A stretch of DNA of 64,000 nucleotides from Thalassobius sp034670005 (GCF_034670005.1 NZ_JAXMOH010000013.1:1-64000), one strand, 5' to 3'; counted from the first letter of the stretch, positions 1-9,181 are shown. Translations and numbers: made by a program. The notes: generated from the letters alone by a model not told the origin.

Positions 1-401
1 ATAACTATCACCGCCCCCATACGAGCCTCGACGGGCTCACCCCGTGGGAATATCATCAACGGTCGAAAGAGAACCAAAACCTGAACAGAGCTAACTTATA
101 ATCGAGGACTCTCAGGGGAGCACGTCATCACATAAAAGCGACTCGGGTCAGCGAACGGCTTCATCCACTTGTACAGAGAGCGTGTGCGACTGCGCTAATG
201 CCGCGAACGCTCCCGAACCGGATAGCTCCGCACCGTGATCTGATGCACGTCATTGTGCTTAAAGTCGTCGCTGGAGTTGTTTGTCCCCATCTCGGTTCCC
301 TTGTCTCAAAGTTAGAAGGCAAAGCGTATACATATCGGGGCACCACAAGGCGCCGTGATTCGCGGGATCGTCATACGACTTCCTGACACACTGCAAACTA
401 G
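1..401. other. Atypical non-coding segment at left edge
   Basis: No credible gene is seen in this stretch. The open frames are short, lack ribosome binding sites and resemble no family I know. My hand count gives about 53% GC (212 of the first 400 bases), lower than the flanking genes. The oligonucleotide texture looks almost random, without the GC-skewed third positions that mark coding DNA here. An in-frame stop at 399-401 lies directly before a short coding-looking remnant, which suggests a junction near base 400. It may be a decayed mobile-element border, a recombination scar or an assembly artefact. Confidence 0.5.
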
Positions 402-560
402 GGTCTGGACCAATTAATCGGTCCTGAGCCTCACGCTGACGAGGCCGCCATTCAGGAGCTATTCGCTAACCATGTTGCAAATGGTGTTCTGGCTTGGGCG
501 CTGGTCGATCAGAATGCGCGGATGAGCCGGATGGTTCAGGCCGGGGGGGCAGACATCTGA
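402..560 (+). pseudogene. 3' remnant of an unidentified gene
   Basis: This frame is open from the stop at 399-401 to the TGA at 558-560 and encodes about 52 residues containing VLAWALVDQNARMSRMV near the end. The composition and codon use look like a genuine gene of this genome, but there is no start codon with a ribosome binding site. It therefore looks like the C-terminal end of a longer protein whose 5' part was lost at the composition boundary. I do not recognise the family. A weak resemblance to the ends of TIM-barrel enzymes is not enough to name it. Confidence 0.3.
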
Positions 561-586
561 TTTGCTGACCTGACGCATTTGTTGCG

Positions 587-1594
587 TCAACTGGCTTTGA
601 CAGGCTCTTGCAGTTCGCTCAGAACGCCAGCGGCGATTTCGAATGACCGAACCCTTGCCGAATGATCGTGGATCATGCCCGTCACCATCAGTTCATCCGG
701 CTGATATTTGTCAAGGATCGCACCTAGCTGCGCTTTGATTGCTGAAGGCGATCCGGCCGCAGAACACGACAGCATATGCTGCACCCGCGCCATGACAGGC
801 GCGGTGATTTTCGAAGCAAGATCTTCGGTCGGGTAAGGCAGTTTGCCACGTCTGTTTGTGATGATGTTCGCGAAGGACAGCAATTGTGACGACCTAAGCA
901 ACTCCGCCTCGGCATCGGTCTCGGCGGCGCATACCCCTGCAGCGATCATCGCATAGGGCCGCGAAAGAGCCTCTGACGGCCGGAAATTCTCGCGGTAAAG
1001 GTACAAGGCCTCTTCCAGCATGTCCGGCGCAAAATGCGAGGCAAAACAGTAGGGCAGCCCGAGATAGGCCGCCAACTGCGCGCCATATAGGCTGGAGCCA
1101 AGAACCCAAACCGGAACATGCGTCCCAACGCCCGGAATTGCGCGAACAGAGGCGCTTTCGGGCATATCCCCCAGGTAGCCAATGAGTTCCTGTACATCAT
1201 CCGGAAAGCTATCGTTTTGCGACATATGACGCCGCAATGCTCTTGCCGTTGCCATATCTGTACCGGGCGCGCGCCCAAGCCCTAGGTCGACCCGGCCCTG
1301 ATAGATTGAGGCCAGCGTCCCGAACTGTTCCGCCACCATCAACGGCGCGTGATTGGGTAACATGATGCCACCGGCCCCGATGCGCATGGTCTGGGTAACA
1401 GAGGCCAGATACCCGATGAGAACGGCGGTCGCCGAACTGGCGATCCCGGTCATGTTGTGGTGTTCTGCAACCCAGTACCGGAAATACCCGGCCTTTTCGG
1501 CAGCAATTGCCAGATCGGCAGAATTGGACAGGGCATCGGTCGCATTTTTCCCCTCGGGAATAGGCGACAAATCAAGCAGCGAGAATTTTTCCAT
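587..1594 (-). CDS. Luciferase-like flavin-dependent monooxygenase
   Basis: The 335-residue protein has the layout of the bacterial luciferase-like (LLM class) flavin oxidoreductases, in the MsnO8/YhbW-type branch. Visible marks are the early AEHHN motif at residues 43-47, the following SSATAVLIG strand, the LGLGRAPGT segment around residue 105 and VWVLGSSLYGA further on. Such enzymes use reduced FMN or F420 and oxygen on varied substrates in the cytosol; the substrate cannot be read from sequence. A GGAGG sequence sits at the right distance before the ATG. No operon partner is evident: the next gene on this strand ends 187 bp upstream. Confidence 0.85.
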   Translation of the reverse strand: MEKFSLLDLSPIPEGKNATDALSNSADLAIAAEKAGYFRYWVAEHHNMTGIASSATAVLIGYLASVTQTMRIGAGGIMLPNHAPLMVAEQFGTLASIYQGRVDLGLGRAPGTDMATARALRRHMSQNDSFPDDVQELIGYLGDMPESASVRAIPGVGTHVPVWVLGSSLYGAQLAAYLGLPYCFASHFAPDMLEEALYLYRENFRPSEALSRPYAMIAAGVCAAETDAEAELLRSSQLLSFANIITNRRGKLPYPTEDLASKITAPVMARVQHMLSCSAAGSPSAIKAQLGAILDKYQPDELMVTGMIHDHSARVRSFEIAAGVLSELQEPVKAS

Positions 1595-1781
1595 AGTGGC
1601 CTCCGTTCGGACGGAAGCTATGGAGGCCGCGTTTCGGAAACAAGGTCAAATTGGCCTTATGTTCGACACGCCTTCAAAGGAACCCGATAGGCTTGGCTAT
1701 CCAAACCTACGAAATGTCCGTCTGTTCCTGGGGCGCTAACATATTGGTAGAGATAGCGGCGCCGGACTTTGGGGTCTGAGG

Positions 1782-4007
1782 TTAGTTGACCAACGCCACT
1801 TTCTTGTTTTGCGGCGACACATTGCGCAGCCAGAATTCCAGCTTGTCGCCAAGTTCCTCAATCGAGGTTGGCTTGATCAGGAAATCGTTCATTCCCGCCT
1901 CAAGGCATTCGACTTTCTGTTCTTCGAACGCATCCGCAGTCAATGCGATGATCGGGGTTTCATTGCGGCCCTGCTCGGTTTCAAATGCCCGGACCTTGCG
2001 GGCAAATTCGATCCCGTTCATCACGGGCATGTTGCAGTCGCTCAGGATCAGATCATAAGCGCTGCTGGTCCATTTTTGCAGCCCCTGAGCGCCGTCACCG
2101 ACGATATCCACCTCATACCCCATACGGCTAAGCTGGGTACGCAGCACCATCTGGTTGATCTGGTTGTCTTCGGCCAACAGGATTCGATTGCGCCTCTGGA
2201 TTTCTGTCGGTGCGATGAGTTCGGGAATGTCGACGGGGACGCCACGGGCTTCGGTGCGACCGCTGTTTTGCAGCGCGTCCAGCAGGTTGGACGGAAGAAG
2301 CGGTTTGGTGTCCAATACCGTGCAATTGGCAGGCAGCGTCAACTCGGGCACGGCTTCGCTGGCCAGTACGATGAAATGCACTCGCGGATTGCTTTCGGTA
2401 ATACGGATCATATTATCCAGCAGGGTCTGCGAAATCGCATGTTGCAGCAGAACAACCGGCGGGGTGTCGAACGTGTGCAGCAGATCGACGACTTGCTGAT
2501 AGCTTTGCGCGTCATGATAGACGCCGTTTGCGGTGCGGATATGGCCGCTGAGGTTTCCAGCTTCTTTCGGGTCGTCGAAATAGCCGATCACCGCCTGATG
2601 TTCCAGGTCGACCTTATGTTCATGGGTGACGATTTTCTTGATTGGGAAATCGACACTGAAGGTCGATCCGACGCCCGGTTCGCTGCGGACGTGGATGCGA
2701 CCGGACATAAGTTCGACGATTTGTTTGGATATGGTCAGCCCCAGACCGGTGCCTCCGAACCGGTTCGATGTGTCGGCCGAGGCCTGAGTGTAGGGGGAAA
2801 ACAGCCGGTCCACCACTTCCTGGCTCATGCCGATACCATTATCTGAAACCTCGAAATAGGCTCGTCCTGCTTCATTCGCCGAAAAGGTAACGTCGACCGC
2901 GCCCTTCCTGCCACTGACCTGCCCTGCAGAAAATTTAATCGCGTTGCTGCACAGGTTCAGCAAAACCTGTTTCAAACGGGTACCGTCGGCATGGATGTTT
3001 TCCGGCAAATTGGGTGAAAAGGAAAAGGTCAGATCGACATCCTTTTCCACGGCGATCGACGAACACAGCTGAACAGTTTCTTCGATGGTTTGGCGGAAAT
3101 CGATCGGTGATGGGGCCAGGTCCATCCGCCCCGCTTCGATTTTGGCGATGTCCAGAATATCATTGATGATCGCCAGAAGGGTCGAGGCCGAAGTCGCGAT
3201 CAACCCGACATTCTTCTTCTGGTCGGGCTTCAGGTCCGACGATGACAGGATTTGGGTTACTCCGATGATGCCCTGCATCGGGGTGCGGATTTCGTGGCTC
3301 ATCGATGCCAGATATTTTGTCTTGGCCGCGCTTTTTTCCTCGGACTCGATCACTTCCTTGCTGCGTTCAGTCAGCTTGCGTTCCTTGTTGGTCAGCACAT
3401 ATGCGAAAATGGACAGCGCGGCGATCATGATTACGTTGATGGCGAACAGGAAATTAAAATCGCGCTGCACGTTACCGACAAGATTGATTTCCTGCCGCCG
3501 GGCGGTCTGATTGGAAAAATCAGACAGGAAGATCAGTTCAGAATTGAATTCGAACAAATAGGCCTGCAACTTATCGGCCAAGCGCCGCCCCTGATCGGGA
3601 TCGTTCGATGCCAGGTACTGTTTCACTTCCGTGCCGATCAGATCGACCATCCGCGGCAATGTCTCCACTACCGACATGGACCCGCCTTGCGGCAGATCCG
3701 ACGTATCCCATTTCTGTGTCGGTCCGTCCTGAGTACGGATTTGCAAAATTTCCTGATGGAACAATATTTCTTCACGGGCGCTATCGGATCCGTGCAACCG
3801 GTATTCGTTCACCGCATCCAGCAATTTGCGGAAACGGAATTCGACCTGCATCAAAGCACTGATATCATCGTACATCTCTAGATGATTGAAGGTCAGATTG
3901 GGTCGGTCACGCTTAACCGCGAACATGAAGGGTAGCGCTGCCAGGTAGATCAGAACCAGAAGGATAGGGAGTTTCTTGATGCCCGCAACTTTCTGAAAGA
4001 TACTCAT
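1782..4007 (-). CDS. Hybrid sensor histidine kinase/response regulator
   Basis: This 741-residue inner-membrane hybrid kinase has two membrane segments (about 13-31 and 185-205) enclosing a helical periplasmic sensor region of about 150 residues. A HisKA domain follows, with phospho-accepting His238 in SMSHEIRTPM. Next come an HATPase domain with N, G1 (DNGIGM) and G2 (FGGTGLGL) boxes, a degenerate middle region, and a C-terminal receiver domain beginning RILLAEDNQIN and carrying the DCNMPVMNG phospho-acceptor region. Signals would pass from His to the internal Asp and on to an unlinked phosphotransfer protein. No output regulator adjoins it. The small exported protein just upstream could be its ligand or partner. 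A GGAG precedes the start. Confidence 0.9.
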   Translation of the reverse strand: MSIFQKVAGIKKLPILLVLIYLAALPFMFAVKRDRPNLTFNHLEMYDDISALMQVEFRFRKLLDAVNEYRLHGSDSAREEILFHQEILQIRTQDGPTQKWDTSDLPQGGSMSVVETLPRMVDLIGTEVKQYLASNDPDQGRRLADKLQAYLFEFNSELIFLSDFSNQTARRQEINLVGNVQRDFNFLFAINVIMIAALSIFAYVLTNKERKLTERSKEVIESEEKSAAKTKYLASMSHEIRTPMQGIIGVTQILSSSDLKPDQKKNVGLIATSASTLLAIINDILDIAKIEAGRMDLAPSPIDFRQTIEETVQLCSSIAVEKDVDLTFSFSPNLPENIHADGTRLKQVLLNLCSNAIKFSAGQVSGRKGAVDVTFSANEAGRAYFEVSDNGIGMSQEVVDRLFSPYTQASADTSNRFGGTGLGLTISKQIVELMSGRIHVRSEPGVGSTFSVDFPIKKIVTHEHKVDLEHQAVIGYFDDPKEAGNLSGHIRTANGVYHDAQSYQQVVDLLHTFDTPPVVLLQHAISQTLLDNMIRITESNPRVHFIVLASEAVPELTLPANCTVLDTKPLLPSNLLDALQNSGRTEARGVPVDIPELIAPTEIQRRNRILLAEDNQINQMVLRTQLSRMGYEVDIVGDGAQGLQKWTSSAYDLILSDCNMPVMNGIEFARKVRAFETEQGRNETPIIALTADAFEEQKVECLEAGMNDFLIKPTSIEELGDKLEFWLRNVSPQNKKVALVN

Positions 4008-4075
4008 TACCCGTCTCCAAATACTCGCCTTACATGCCTATCTCCCCGTGATCGCGTCGGAGGAGCCTGTCCAAA

Positions 4076-4591
4076 TCAGCTTCTTGAAAACAGGTCTTGC
4101 CCGTAAATACGGATCGAAGCAGAAGTTTTTTTATCGGAAATCTCATCCAGCACGATCTGCCCGGAACCGTCGTTGGACCAGAATTCAAGCTTGATCGAAT
4201 TACGCTGCTCTTGTTGCTGCATCTTTTTCCCATATGGCGTCTGGTTTACGGCAGCTTGGATTTCCTCAAGCAGCGTTGCGCGGCCCATCGGGATCGCCAG
4301 ATCAATGAGCATCAGGCTGTCAGTCGACGTTTTTGATACGACACGGGTGCCTTCCGGGAAACGGAAGAACGTTCCTTGCGCGACCTTGACCGAAGGCCCT
4401 TGTTCTGCCCCGCCAGCAGGTCCAATCCTGATTGTCCGGGCAATGTTACCTGTCGCCTGATCTTTGGGTTGTGGCAATGTAGACGTCGCCGTGGATGACG
4501 CTTCTTCCGGGCTGGAATAGTTGGCCAAGACCATCAGATGGGCGGAAACAGACCCGACTGCGGCCAATACGGCTATTGGCTTCCACATCAT
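4076..4591 (-). CDS. Small exported protein of unknown function
   Basis: I do not recognise this 171-residue protein. It begins with a hydrophobic segment (PIAVLAAVGSVSAHLMVLA) that could be a signal peptide or a single membrane anchor. A Ser/Thr/Pro-rich linker follows, then a mixed alpha/beta region ending in charged residues, so the bulk probably lies in the periplasm. It is co-directional with the hybrid kinase and ends 68 bp before that gene starts, which makes a shared transcript plausible. Two adjacent ATG codons are available as starts; the first is used here. Confidence 0.6.
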   Translation of the reverse strand: MMWKPIAVLAAVGSVSAHLMVLANYSSPEEASSTATSTLPQPKDQATGNIARTIRIGPAGGAEQGPSVKVAQGTFFRFPEGTRVVSKTSTDSLMLIDLAIPMGRATLLEEIQAAVNQTPYGKKMQQQEQRNSIKLEFWSNDGSGQIVLDEISDKKTSASIRIYGQDLFSRS

Positions 4592-5261
4592 CCCATTGCC
4601 CCTTCGCTCAAAGGCGCGTTCGAACGGATTTGCGGATTCTGGAAGTCATGTTCAGAAAACGGCCACGATCCGGCCGCTGCCCAAAATATCAACCCTTTGT
4701 TAATACTCGGAAAATCTGTTTTGTAGCAGATAGTCCCAATCATGACATTCTCTTTTTCATGTACGCGAAACAGCAACTTTTATCTTCACTCACTCATCTG
4801 ATTAACGTCACACATGGCGTTTGGTTTACCCGAAATATCTCCGCAGGCTTGCAACGAGTGGCTATAAAACAACTCAGGGGATAGTTTTGACAAATAGGGT
4901 AGGGATTCCTGACATAGTCACAAAAAGTGCAAACAGCAGAACGGCTTCGTCGTTGCGGCAGAGGGAACCCTGTGAATCCAAAGGGTTTGGCCGTCACGAC
5001 GATCCGGTCGGTCTGTGGGTACAATCGGCCTGTCGCACCAAGACAAATGTCCAGTCGACATGTTACGCCAAAAAAATGACAATTCCCCGGCTAACTCGCC
5101 TTTAAGGTAAAGTGCCTCTTTTGTTTGGTGCCAATACTCTTTGACCTGCGGAATGTATCGGACGGCGTTACCGTGGCGAATTGGGGGTATTGTCCCAACC
5201 GCTTGCCTTCAGCTACGGTTTGCGCAGTATTGGAACCCACCTGAACCAACACGGAAACCTC
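4592..5261. other. Long intergenic region without clear gene
   Basis: About 670 bp separate the divergent small exported protein and the DUF4202 gene. The segment is AT-richer than its surroundings and holds only short overlapping frames on both strands with no ribosome binding site or family likeness. It must contain the two divergent promoters. A TTGACA-like hexamer occurs near 4887, but I cannot match it to a well-spaced -10 box. A short imperfect inverted repeat (GGGAACCCT with AAAGGGTTT) lies near 4966-4990. A small RNA is possible but nothing proves it. Confidence 0.4.
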
Positions 5262-5822
5262 ATGACCCGCCTGACCGATGCCCTTGCTGCCATCGACGCT
5301 GCCAATGCCGCCGATCCGACGCAGGAAAACAACCGCCCCGCGGCATTGCTATATGGAGAGCGGATGAGCGAGGAATTGGCGAAACTTTTCCCGGATGCAT
5401 CCGAGGTGTTGCAGATCGCGGCCCGTGGACAGCATGTTGAACGTTGGCAATTGCCGCGCAAGGACTATCCCGAAGGCAAGGCCGGTTATTATGCCTGGCG
5501 CAAGGAACAGGGTCGCCGGCACGGCGAACGAGTGGCCGGGATCATGGCCGATGCGGGATATCCCGAGGCCGATCAGGACCATGTCCGGACGTTGTTGCGC
5601 AAGGAAGGGATCAAGAAAGATCCCGAAATTCAAGCGCTGGAAGACGTGATTTGTTTCACCTTCATTCGGTGGTATCTGAAACCTTTCGCCGACGACCGAA
5701 GTCATGAACAACTGGTCGATATCGTCACCAAAACAGCCCGCAAAATGTCCGAAAATGGCAGGGCACGGGCATTGGCCGAATTCGATATGCCAGATGCCCT
5801 TGCTGCCGCGTTCCGGGTCTGA
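5262..5822 (+). CDS. DUF4202 family protein
   Basis: The 186-residue protein matches the DUF4202 family in length and in conserved segments. These are the HVERWQLPRKDYPEGKAGYY stretch near residue 60, a charged RRHGERVAGIMADAG helix, and a DVICFTFIRWYLKPF core with a downstream KTARKM. Members are soluble, mostly helical proteins of unknown function, often encoded near nitrogen or sulfur assimilation genes; that context is absent here. The start at 5262 was chosen because GGAAA lies 5-9 bases before it and the family begins at this MTRLTDAL sequence. The upstream in-frame extension is unlike family members. Confidence 0.8.
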   Translation: MTRLTDALAAIDAANAADPTQENNRPAALLYGERMSEELAKLFPDASEVLQIAARGQHVERWQLPRKDYPEGKAGYYAWRKEQGRRHGERVAGIMADAGYPEADQDHVRTLLRKEGIKKDPEIQALEDVICFTFIRWYLKPFADDRSHEQLVDIVTKTARKMSENGRARALAEFDMPDALAAAFRV

Positions 5823-5828
5823 GGCGCA

Positions 5829-6935
5829 TTAGCCCAACAGGTCGGCCGCCATTTCACCGATCAAGCCGCTGATAAAGGCGTCGAACCGGGCATTGGGTTG
5901 CCGCGCCTTGACGGTCTCGGCCATCGGATCTTCGGCCTGCAGGGTACTGCCGGACAGTTCCTCCAAGACGGCATGACCGCAAAACGGAACATAGACTTCG
6001 GAATAGCCGCCTTCATGGACCATGGCCAACCGGCCATCGCACAGATCATCTGCCGCCTGCATGACCTGACGGGTCATCACGCGAAAGGTTTCCGGTGTAC
6101 ACATCATCCGCGACAGCATGTCGTAAATGCTGGCATCGAAACCACAGGCGACGATGATCACATCCGGTTTGAAACGGCCAAGGGCGGGCAGAACGATCCG
6201 CTCCATCGTCTCGATATAGCCATTATGTCCGACCCCGGGCGGCAACGGGATATTCATGTTGAAACCTTCACCCTGACCGCTACCGCGTTGTGACAGTTCG
6301 CCGGTGTCCAGTGGGTAATTCCATTCCTGATGCAGCGAAATTGTCAAAACGTCGTCGCGGTTCAGGAATATCGCTTCGGTTCCGTTGCCGTGATGGACAT
6401 CCCAATCCACCACCGCGAACCGCTGCGCCAACCCGGCGGCCTTGGCGGCTTCGATGGCGATGGCGATATTGTTCAGCAGGCAAAATCCGTTCGGCCAGTC
6501 CGGCAGACAGTGATGCCCCGGCGGACGCGACAGCGCATAGGCATTGTCCAGATCGCCGCGCAGCACATCGAACAGGGCTGCCTTGGCCAGCCCCGCCGAC
6601 AGAGCGGCGATTTCGAAACCGCCCTTCATAAAGGGGGTTCGCAGCCCCAGTTCACCGCCGCCTTGATCTGATAACTGTTTGAATTTGAGTAGAAATTCTT
6701 CGGGGTGAACGCGGGCAAGGTCATGCCAGTCTGCCGCCGGGGCCTGCCGCATTGCCAATTCACCCGACAATCCGGTGACATCCATCAGGTTCTTCAGTCG
6801 GCGTTTGGTTTCAGGATTTTCGGCCAATCCCCCAGCCGCCAGAGGTTGGACATGTCCTCCGAGTGGGAAAGTGACCGCATAGTCCCCGCCGCCATGCCAG
6901 AAACAGCGTTCGTCCCAGTAAAATCCCGTGCTCAT
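5829..6935 (-). CDS. Class II histone deacetylase-like amidohydrolase
   Basis: This 368-residue zinc hydrolase is of the arginase/deacetylase fold. RPPGHH ends with the tandem His pair (141-142). DWDVHHGNGT supplies Asp179 and His181, and CGFDAS supplies Asp267, giving the usual Asp-His-Asp zinc site. Bacterial members remove acetyl groups from polyamines or other small amines, or from acyl-lysines; the substrate here is unknown. The start at 6935 is preferred because AGGGAG precedes it and the mature-looking sequence MSTGFYWDERCFWH is the conserved N-terminus. The longer frame would overlap the divergent yggU-like start. The stop lies 6 bp from the convergent DUF4202 gene. Confidence 0.88.
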   Translation of the reverse strand: MSTGFYWDERCFWHGGGDYAVTFPLGGHVQPLAAGGLAENPETKRRLKNLMDVTGLSGELAMRQAPAADWHDLARVHPEEFLLKFKQLSDQGGGELGLRTPFMKGGFEIAALSAGLAKAALFDVLRGDLDNAYALSRPPGHHCLPDWPNGFCLLNNIAIAIEAAKAAGLAQRFAVVDWDVHHGNGTEAIFLNRDDVLTISLHQEWNYPLDTGELSQRGSGQGEGFNMNIPLPPGVGHNGYIETMERIVLPALGRFKPDVIIVACGFDASIYDMLSRMMCTPETFRVMTRQVMQAADDLCDGRLAMVHEGGYSEVYVPFCGHAVLEELSGSTLQAEDPMAETVKARQPNARFDAFISGLIGEMAADLLG

Positions 6936-7038
6936 CCATGTCTCCCTTGCTGTGCCTGCCCAATATTCGCGGCGGAAACGGGGATGTCCATGCCGTCTAA
7001 ATCCGGTATGGAAAAGCCGGATCAAACGGGGGGGTGGC

Positions 7039-7299
7039 ATGGCACAGGAAGAACTGAGTCATCTGGCTGTGGCAGGGGCTGAAATCGCGGTGCGTGTTAC
7101 GCCAAAGGCATCGCGGAACAGGATTATTGTGCAGGACGGCGCGATCCGGGTCTATGTCACGACCGTGCCAGAGGACGGCAAAGCGAACGCGGCGGTGCAG
7201 AAGCTACTGGCCAAGGCGTTGGGCCTGGCCAAATCCCGTCTGACGCTTGTGCGCGGGCAGACCGCGCGCGACAAAGTGTTTCGGATTAGTCAGTCCTGA
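7039..7299 (+). CDS. DUF167/YggU family protein
   Basis: A small 86-residue protein of the DUF167 (YggU) family. The family hallmark AVRVTPKASRNRI near the N-terminus is followed by VYVTTVPEDGKANAAVQKLLAKALG, the conserved PxDGKANxA loop. The C-terminal strand-helix contains LVRGQTARDK. The biochemical role is not established for the family. The start at 7039 places the conserved strand at the usual distance. The frame is open far upstream, but that part overlaps the divergent deacetylase-like gene and is not family-like. The last 10 bases overlap the end of the next gene on the opposite strand. Confidence 0.85.
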   Translation: MAQEELSHLAVAGAEIAVRVTPKASRNRIIVQDGAIRVYVTTVPEDGKANAAVQKLLAKALGLAKSRLTLVRGQTARDKVFRISQS

Positions 7300-7532
7300 T
7301 CTGCCGGACGCAGTTTATAGACCCCTTCGGGCAGATCCAGCGCGGCTGCTAATTCCTGCACCTGAGACAGTGAAAAGGTAATTTTCTGCACCTTGTCCAG
7401 CCGTGCATCATATTGTTCGACCGTGATGCAATCTTCGAAGGCATTGATGGTGATGTCTTCCTGCAAAGGCGTTGAGCCTTCGTCGATCAGGGTGACGACC
7501 GTGGCGTCGAAATCGTGTTCAATGGTAAACAT
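7290..7532 (-). CDS. Conserved hypothetical protein, 80 residues
   Basis: A small acidic cytosolic protein that I recognise only as a type often seen in Rhodobacterales, without a functional name. It begins MFTIEHDFDATVVTLID, has an acidic middle (QEDITINAFEDCITVEQYD) and ends in a leucine-rich helix (SQVQELAAALDLPEGV). There is no signal peptide or Cys-based metal site. The start at 7532 is chosen over a longer frame to 7589 because the extension looks non-coding. It ends tail-to-tail with the YggU-like gene, overlapping it by 10 bases. Confidence 0.6.
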   Translation of the reverse strand: MFTIEHDFDATVVTLIDEGSTPLQEDITINAFEDCITVEQYDARLDKVQKITFSLSQVQELAAALDLPEGVYKLRPADQD

Positions 7533-7662
7533 GAAATCAGGATACGCTATGTTTGCCCATAGGCAAGCGCGATCATGACCCGATCGCATCGCGGTCGCTT
7601 TTCACAGGCTGGTGCTTGCGCTGCGACATGCTAAAATGGTCTTGCATAGCTAAGGAAATTCA

Positions 7663-8397
7663 ATGCGCCGGTTCTTGATCCTTTTGGTCGCTTTGGGGCT
7701 GTCGGGTTGCATGGAACCTTCCGCCCCGGCAGACAAACCCGTCCCGACCGAAACCGCAGAAGCTGCAAAAGTGCCTCAAGAACCGTCGCGCAAGGCGGCG
7801 AAGATGTTCGTCGATGTCGTGGCAGCGGTCGAACCGGTAGCGGAGGCACTGTGCCATGAACAAGCGCCGCATCTGAATTGCGATTTCAGATTCGTCGTGG
7901 ATGAAAAGGATGCCGAAGCTGCCAATGCCCATCAGTTCCTGTCGCGCAAAGGACAACCGATCCTGTCGTTCAACTATGCGATGCTCAATACCGTGCGTAA
8001 CCCCGAAGAGCTGGCCTTTGTCATCGGTCATGAAGCGGGCCACCATATCGCCGGGCATCTCGCCCGGCAGGAAGTCAGTGCCCGGCATGGGGCCAGTGTG
8101 ATGGCAGAACTGGCCTCGGTGAACGGCGCGACCAGGACGGAAATCAAGAATGCGCGCAAACTGGGCGCTGTGCTGGGCATGTTGCAGTATTCCAAGGAAT
8201 TCGAACTTGAAGCGGACCAGATCGGCACGATCATTTCGATCCGGGCGGGATACGATCCGCTGATCGGGGTGAGGTTTTTTAATCGTCTGCCCAGCCCCGC
8301 AGATGAAATGCTGGGAACGCACCCCCCTAACGGAAAACGGATTGCCCTCGTTCGGCAAACCGCAAGGGAGCATCCGTTGTCTGCCGCGACCTGGTGA
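7663..8397 (+). CDS. M48-family metallopeptidase lipoprotein
   Basis: The 244-residue protein starts with a lipoprotein signal ending in the lipobox LSGC (Cys16), so it is probably anchored in the outer or inner membrane facing the periplasm. The zinc peptidase motif HEAGH is at 123-127, and the ELEAD segment at 181-185 provides the third ligand, as in M48 peptidases related to BepA/LoiP. The family degrades misassembled outer-membrane proteins or helps their assembly. A P/E-rich linker follows the lipobox. The IMPACT-family gene begins 8 bp after its stop, suggesting co-transcription. Start supported by TAAGGAAA upstream. Confidence 0.88.
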   Translation: MRRFLILLVALGLSGCMEPSAPADKPVPTETAEAAKVPQEPSRKAAKMFVDVVAAVEPVAEALCHEQAPHLNCDFRFVVDEKDAEAANAHQFLSRKGQPILSFNYAMLNTVRNPEELAFVIGHEAGHHIAGHLARQEVSARHGASVMAELASVNGATRTEIKNARKLGAVLGMLQYSKEFELEADQIGTIISIRAGYDPLIGVRFFNRLPSPADEMLGTHPPNGKRIALVRQTAREHPLSAATW

Positions 8398-8404
8398 AAT
8401 TGAA

Positions 8405-8758
8405 ATGTTCCAACTTGAAAACGTCGTTAGCGACCGCGGGTCGCGCTACGCTGTGTCGGGCGGGCCGGTCAACGACCCCGGTGATATCGACACCTTCCTC
8501 AAAACGCTCAAGCGGCAGAAAAAATATGCCAAGGCCACGCATAATAGCTGGGCGGTGCTGCAGTCGGACGGCACACAGCGAAAGGGCGACGATGGCGAAA
8601 GCGGCGCTGGCAATGTGATCCTGCGGATGCTGGAACGTGATGGCGTCACCGATCAGATCGTCGTGGTCACCCGCTGGTATGGCGGCAAGCATCTGGGCGG
8701 GGACCGGTTCCGCCATGTGCAGACCTGTGTGAAGGCTTATCTCGACGCGATTGGTTGA
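8405..8758 (+). CDS. IMPACT/YigZ family protein, short form
   Basis: A 117-residue single-domain protein of the IMPACT (UPF0029) N-terminal family. The signature is VVTRWYGGKHLGGDRFRHV near the C-terminus, preceded by KKYAKATHNSWAVL and the DGESGAG loop. Bacterial YigZ proteins of about 200 residues carry an additional C-terminal ferredoxin-like domain; this one lacks it. Eukaryotic IMPACT modulates a translation-control kinase, but the bacterial role is unclear. The start at 8405 gives the family-typical N-terminus FQLENVVSDRGS, and the gene follows the metallopeptidase stop by only a few bases. Confidence 0.82.
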   Translation: MFQLENVVSDRGSRYAVSGGPVNDPGDIDTFLKTLKRQKKYAKATHNSWAVLQSDGTQRKGDDGESGAGNVILRMLERDGVTDQIVVVTRWYGGKHLGGDRFRHVQTCVKAYLDAIG

Positions 8759-9181
8759 ACAGAACCCTTAACGGTTCTTCCCCAAGGCCCTGCAGTTTCG
8801 ATTCGTAAAACGCGCCAAGCCGAACCGTTTTGGGGAAACAGGACGCGACTCGGACGAATTTCCTGCCGTGCCGGTCTGGCCGCAACGATGACCAAAGCCA
8901 TTGAATCTGATTTTAAAGAAAACGTTGCGGGCGGGCGAACCGGCTTGGCCGAGGCTACGGATACTGTTCTCGGCGGCACAAGTTAGGTCCGCGCAGAAGG
9001 CTGGAAAATCGGCTGCGTAGTGCAAAAGAGGGGCGGTGCTACGTTGCCCTGACATCTACTGCAAGGCTAGATTCTTTGCGCCAGAACTCGCCAAGGCAGG
9101 AATTCAACGTTCTTGATCCTCGTCAAAGCGCAGGGTTCAGCATCCGGCTAGCCTGTTCAAAATGACGATAGGGAATGGCTG
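8759..9181. other. Intergenic region upstream of DUF6455 trio
   Basis: This 423-bp segment has no credible gene; its open frames are short and oppose the local coding direction. A small inverted repeat, AGAACC at 8761-8766 and GGTTCT at 8773-8778 with a 6-base loop, follows the IMPACT-family stop and could end that transcript, although there is no strong T-run. The region should also contain the promoter of the three-gene cluster that begins at 9182. I could not identify convincing -35 and -10 boxes. Confidence 0.4.

Noticed and set aside
4887..4892. TTGACA hexamer in the long intergenic region
   Set aside because: No -10 box at 16-18 bp could be found, so I do not call a promoter.
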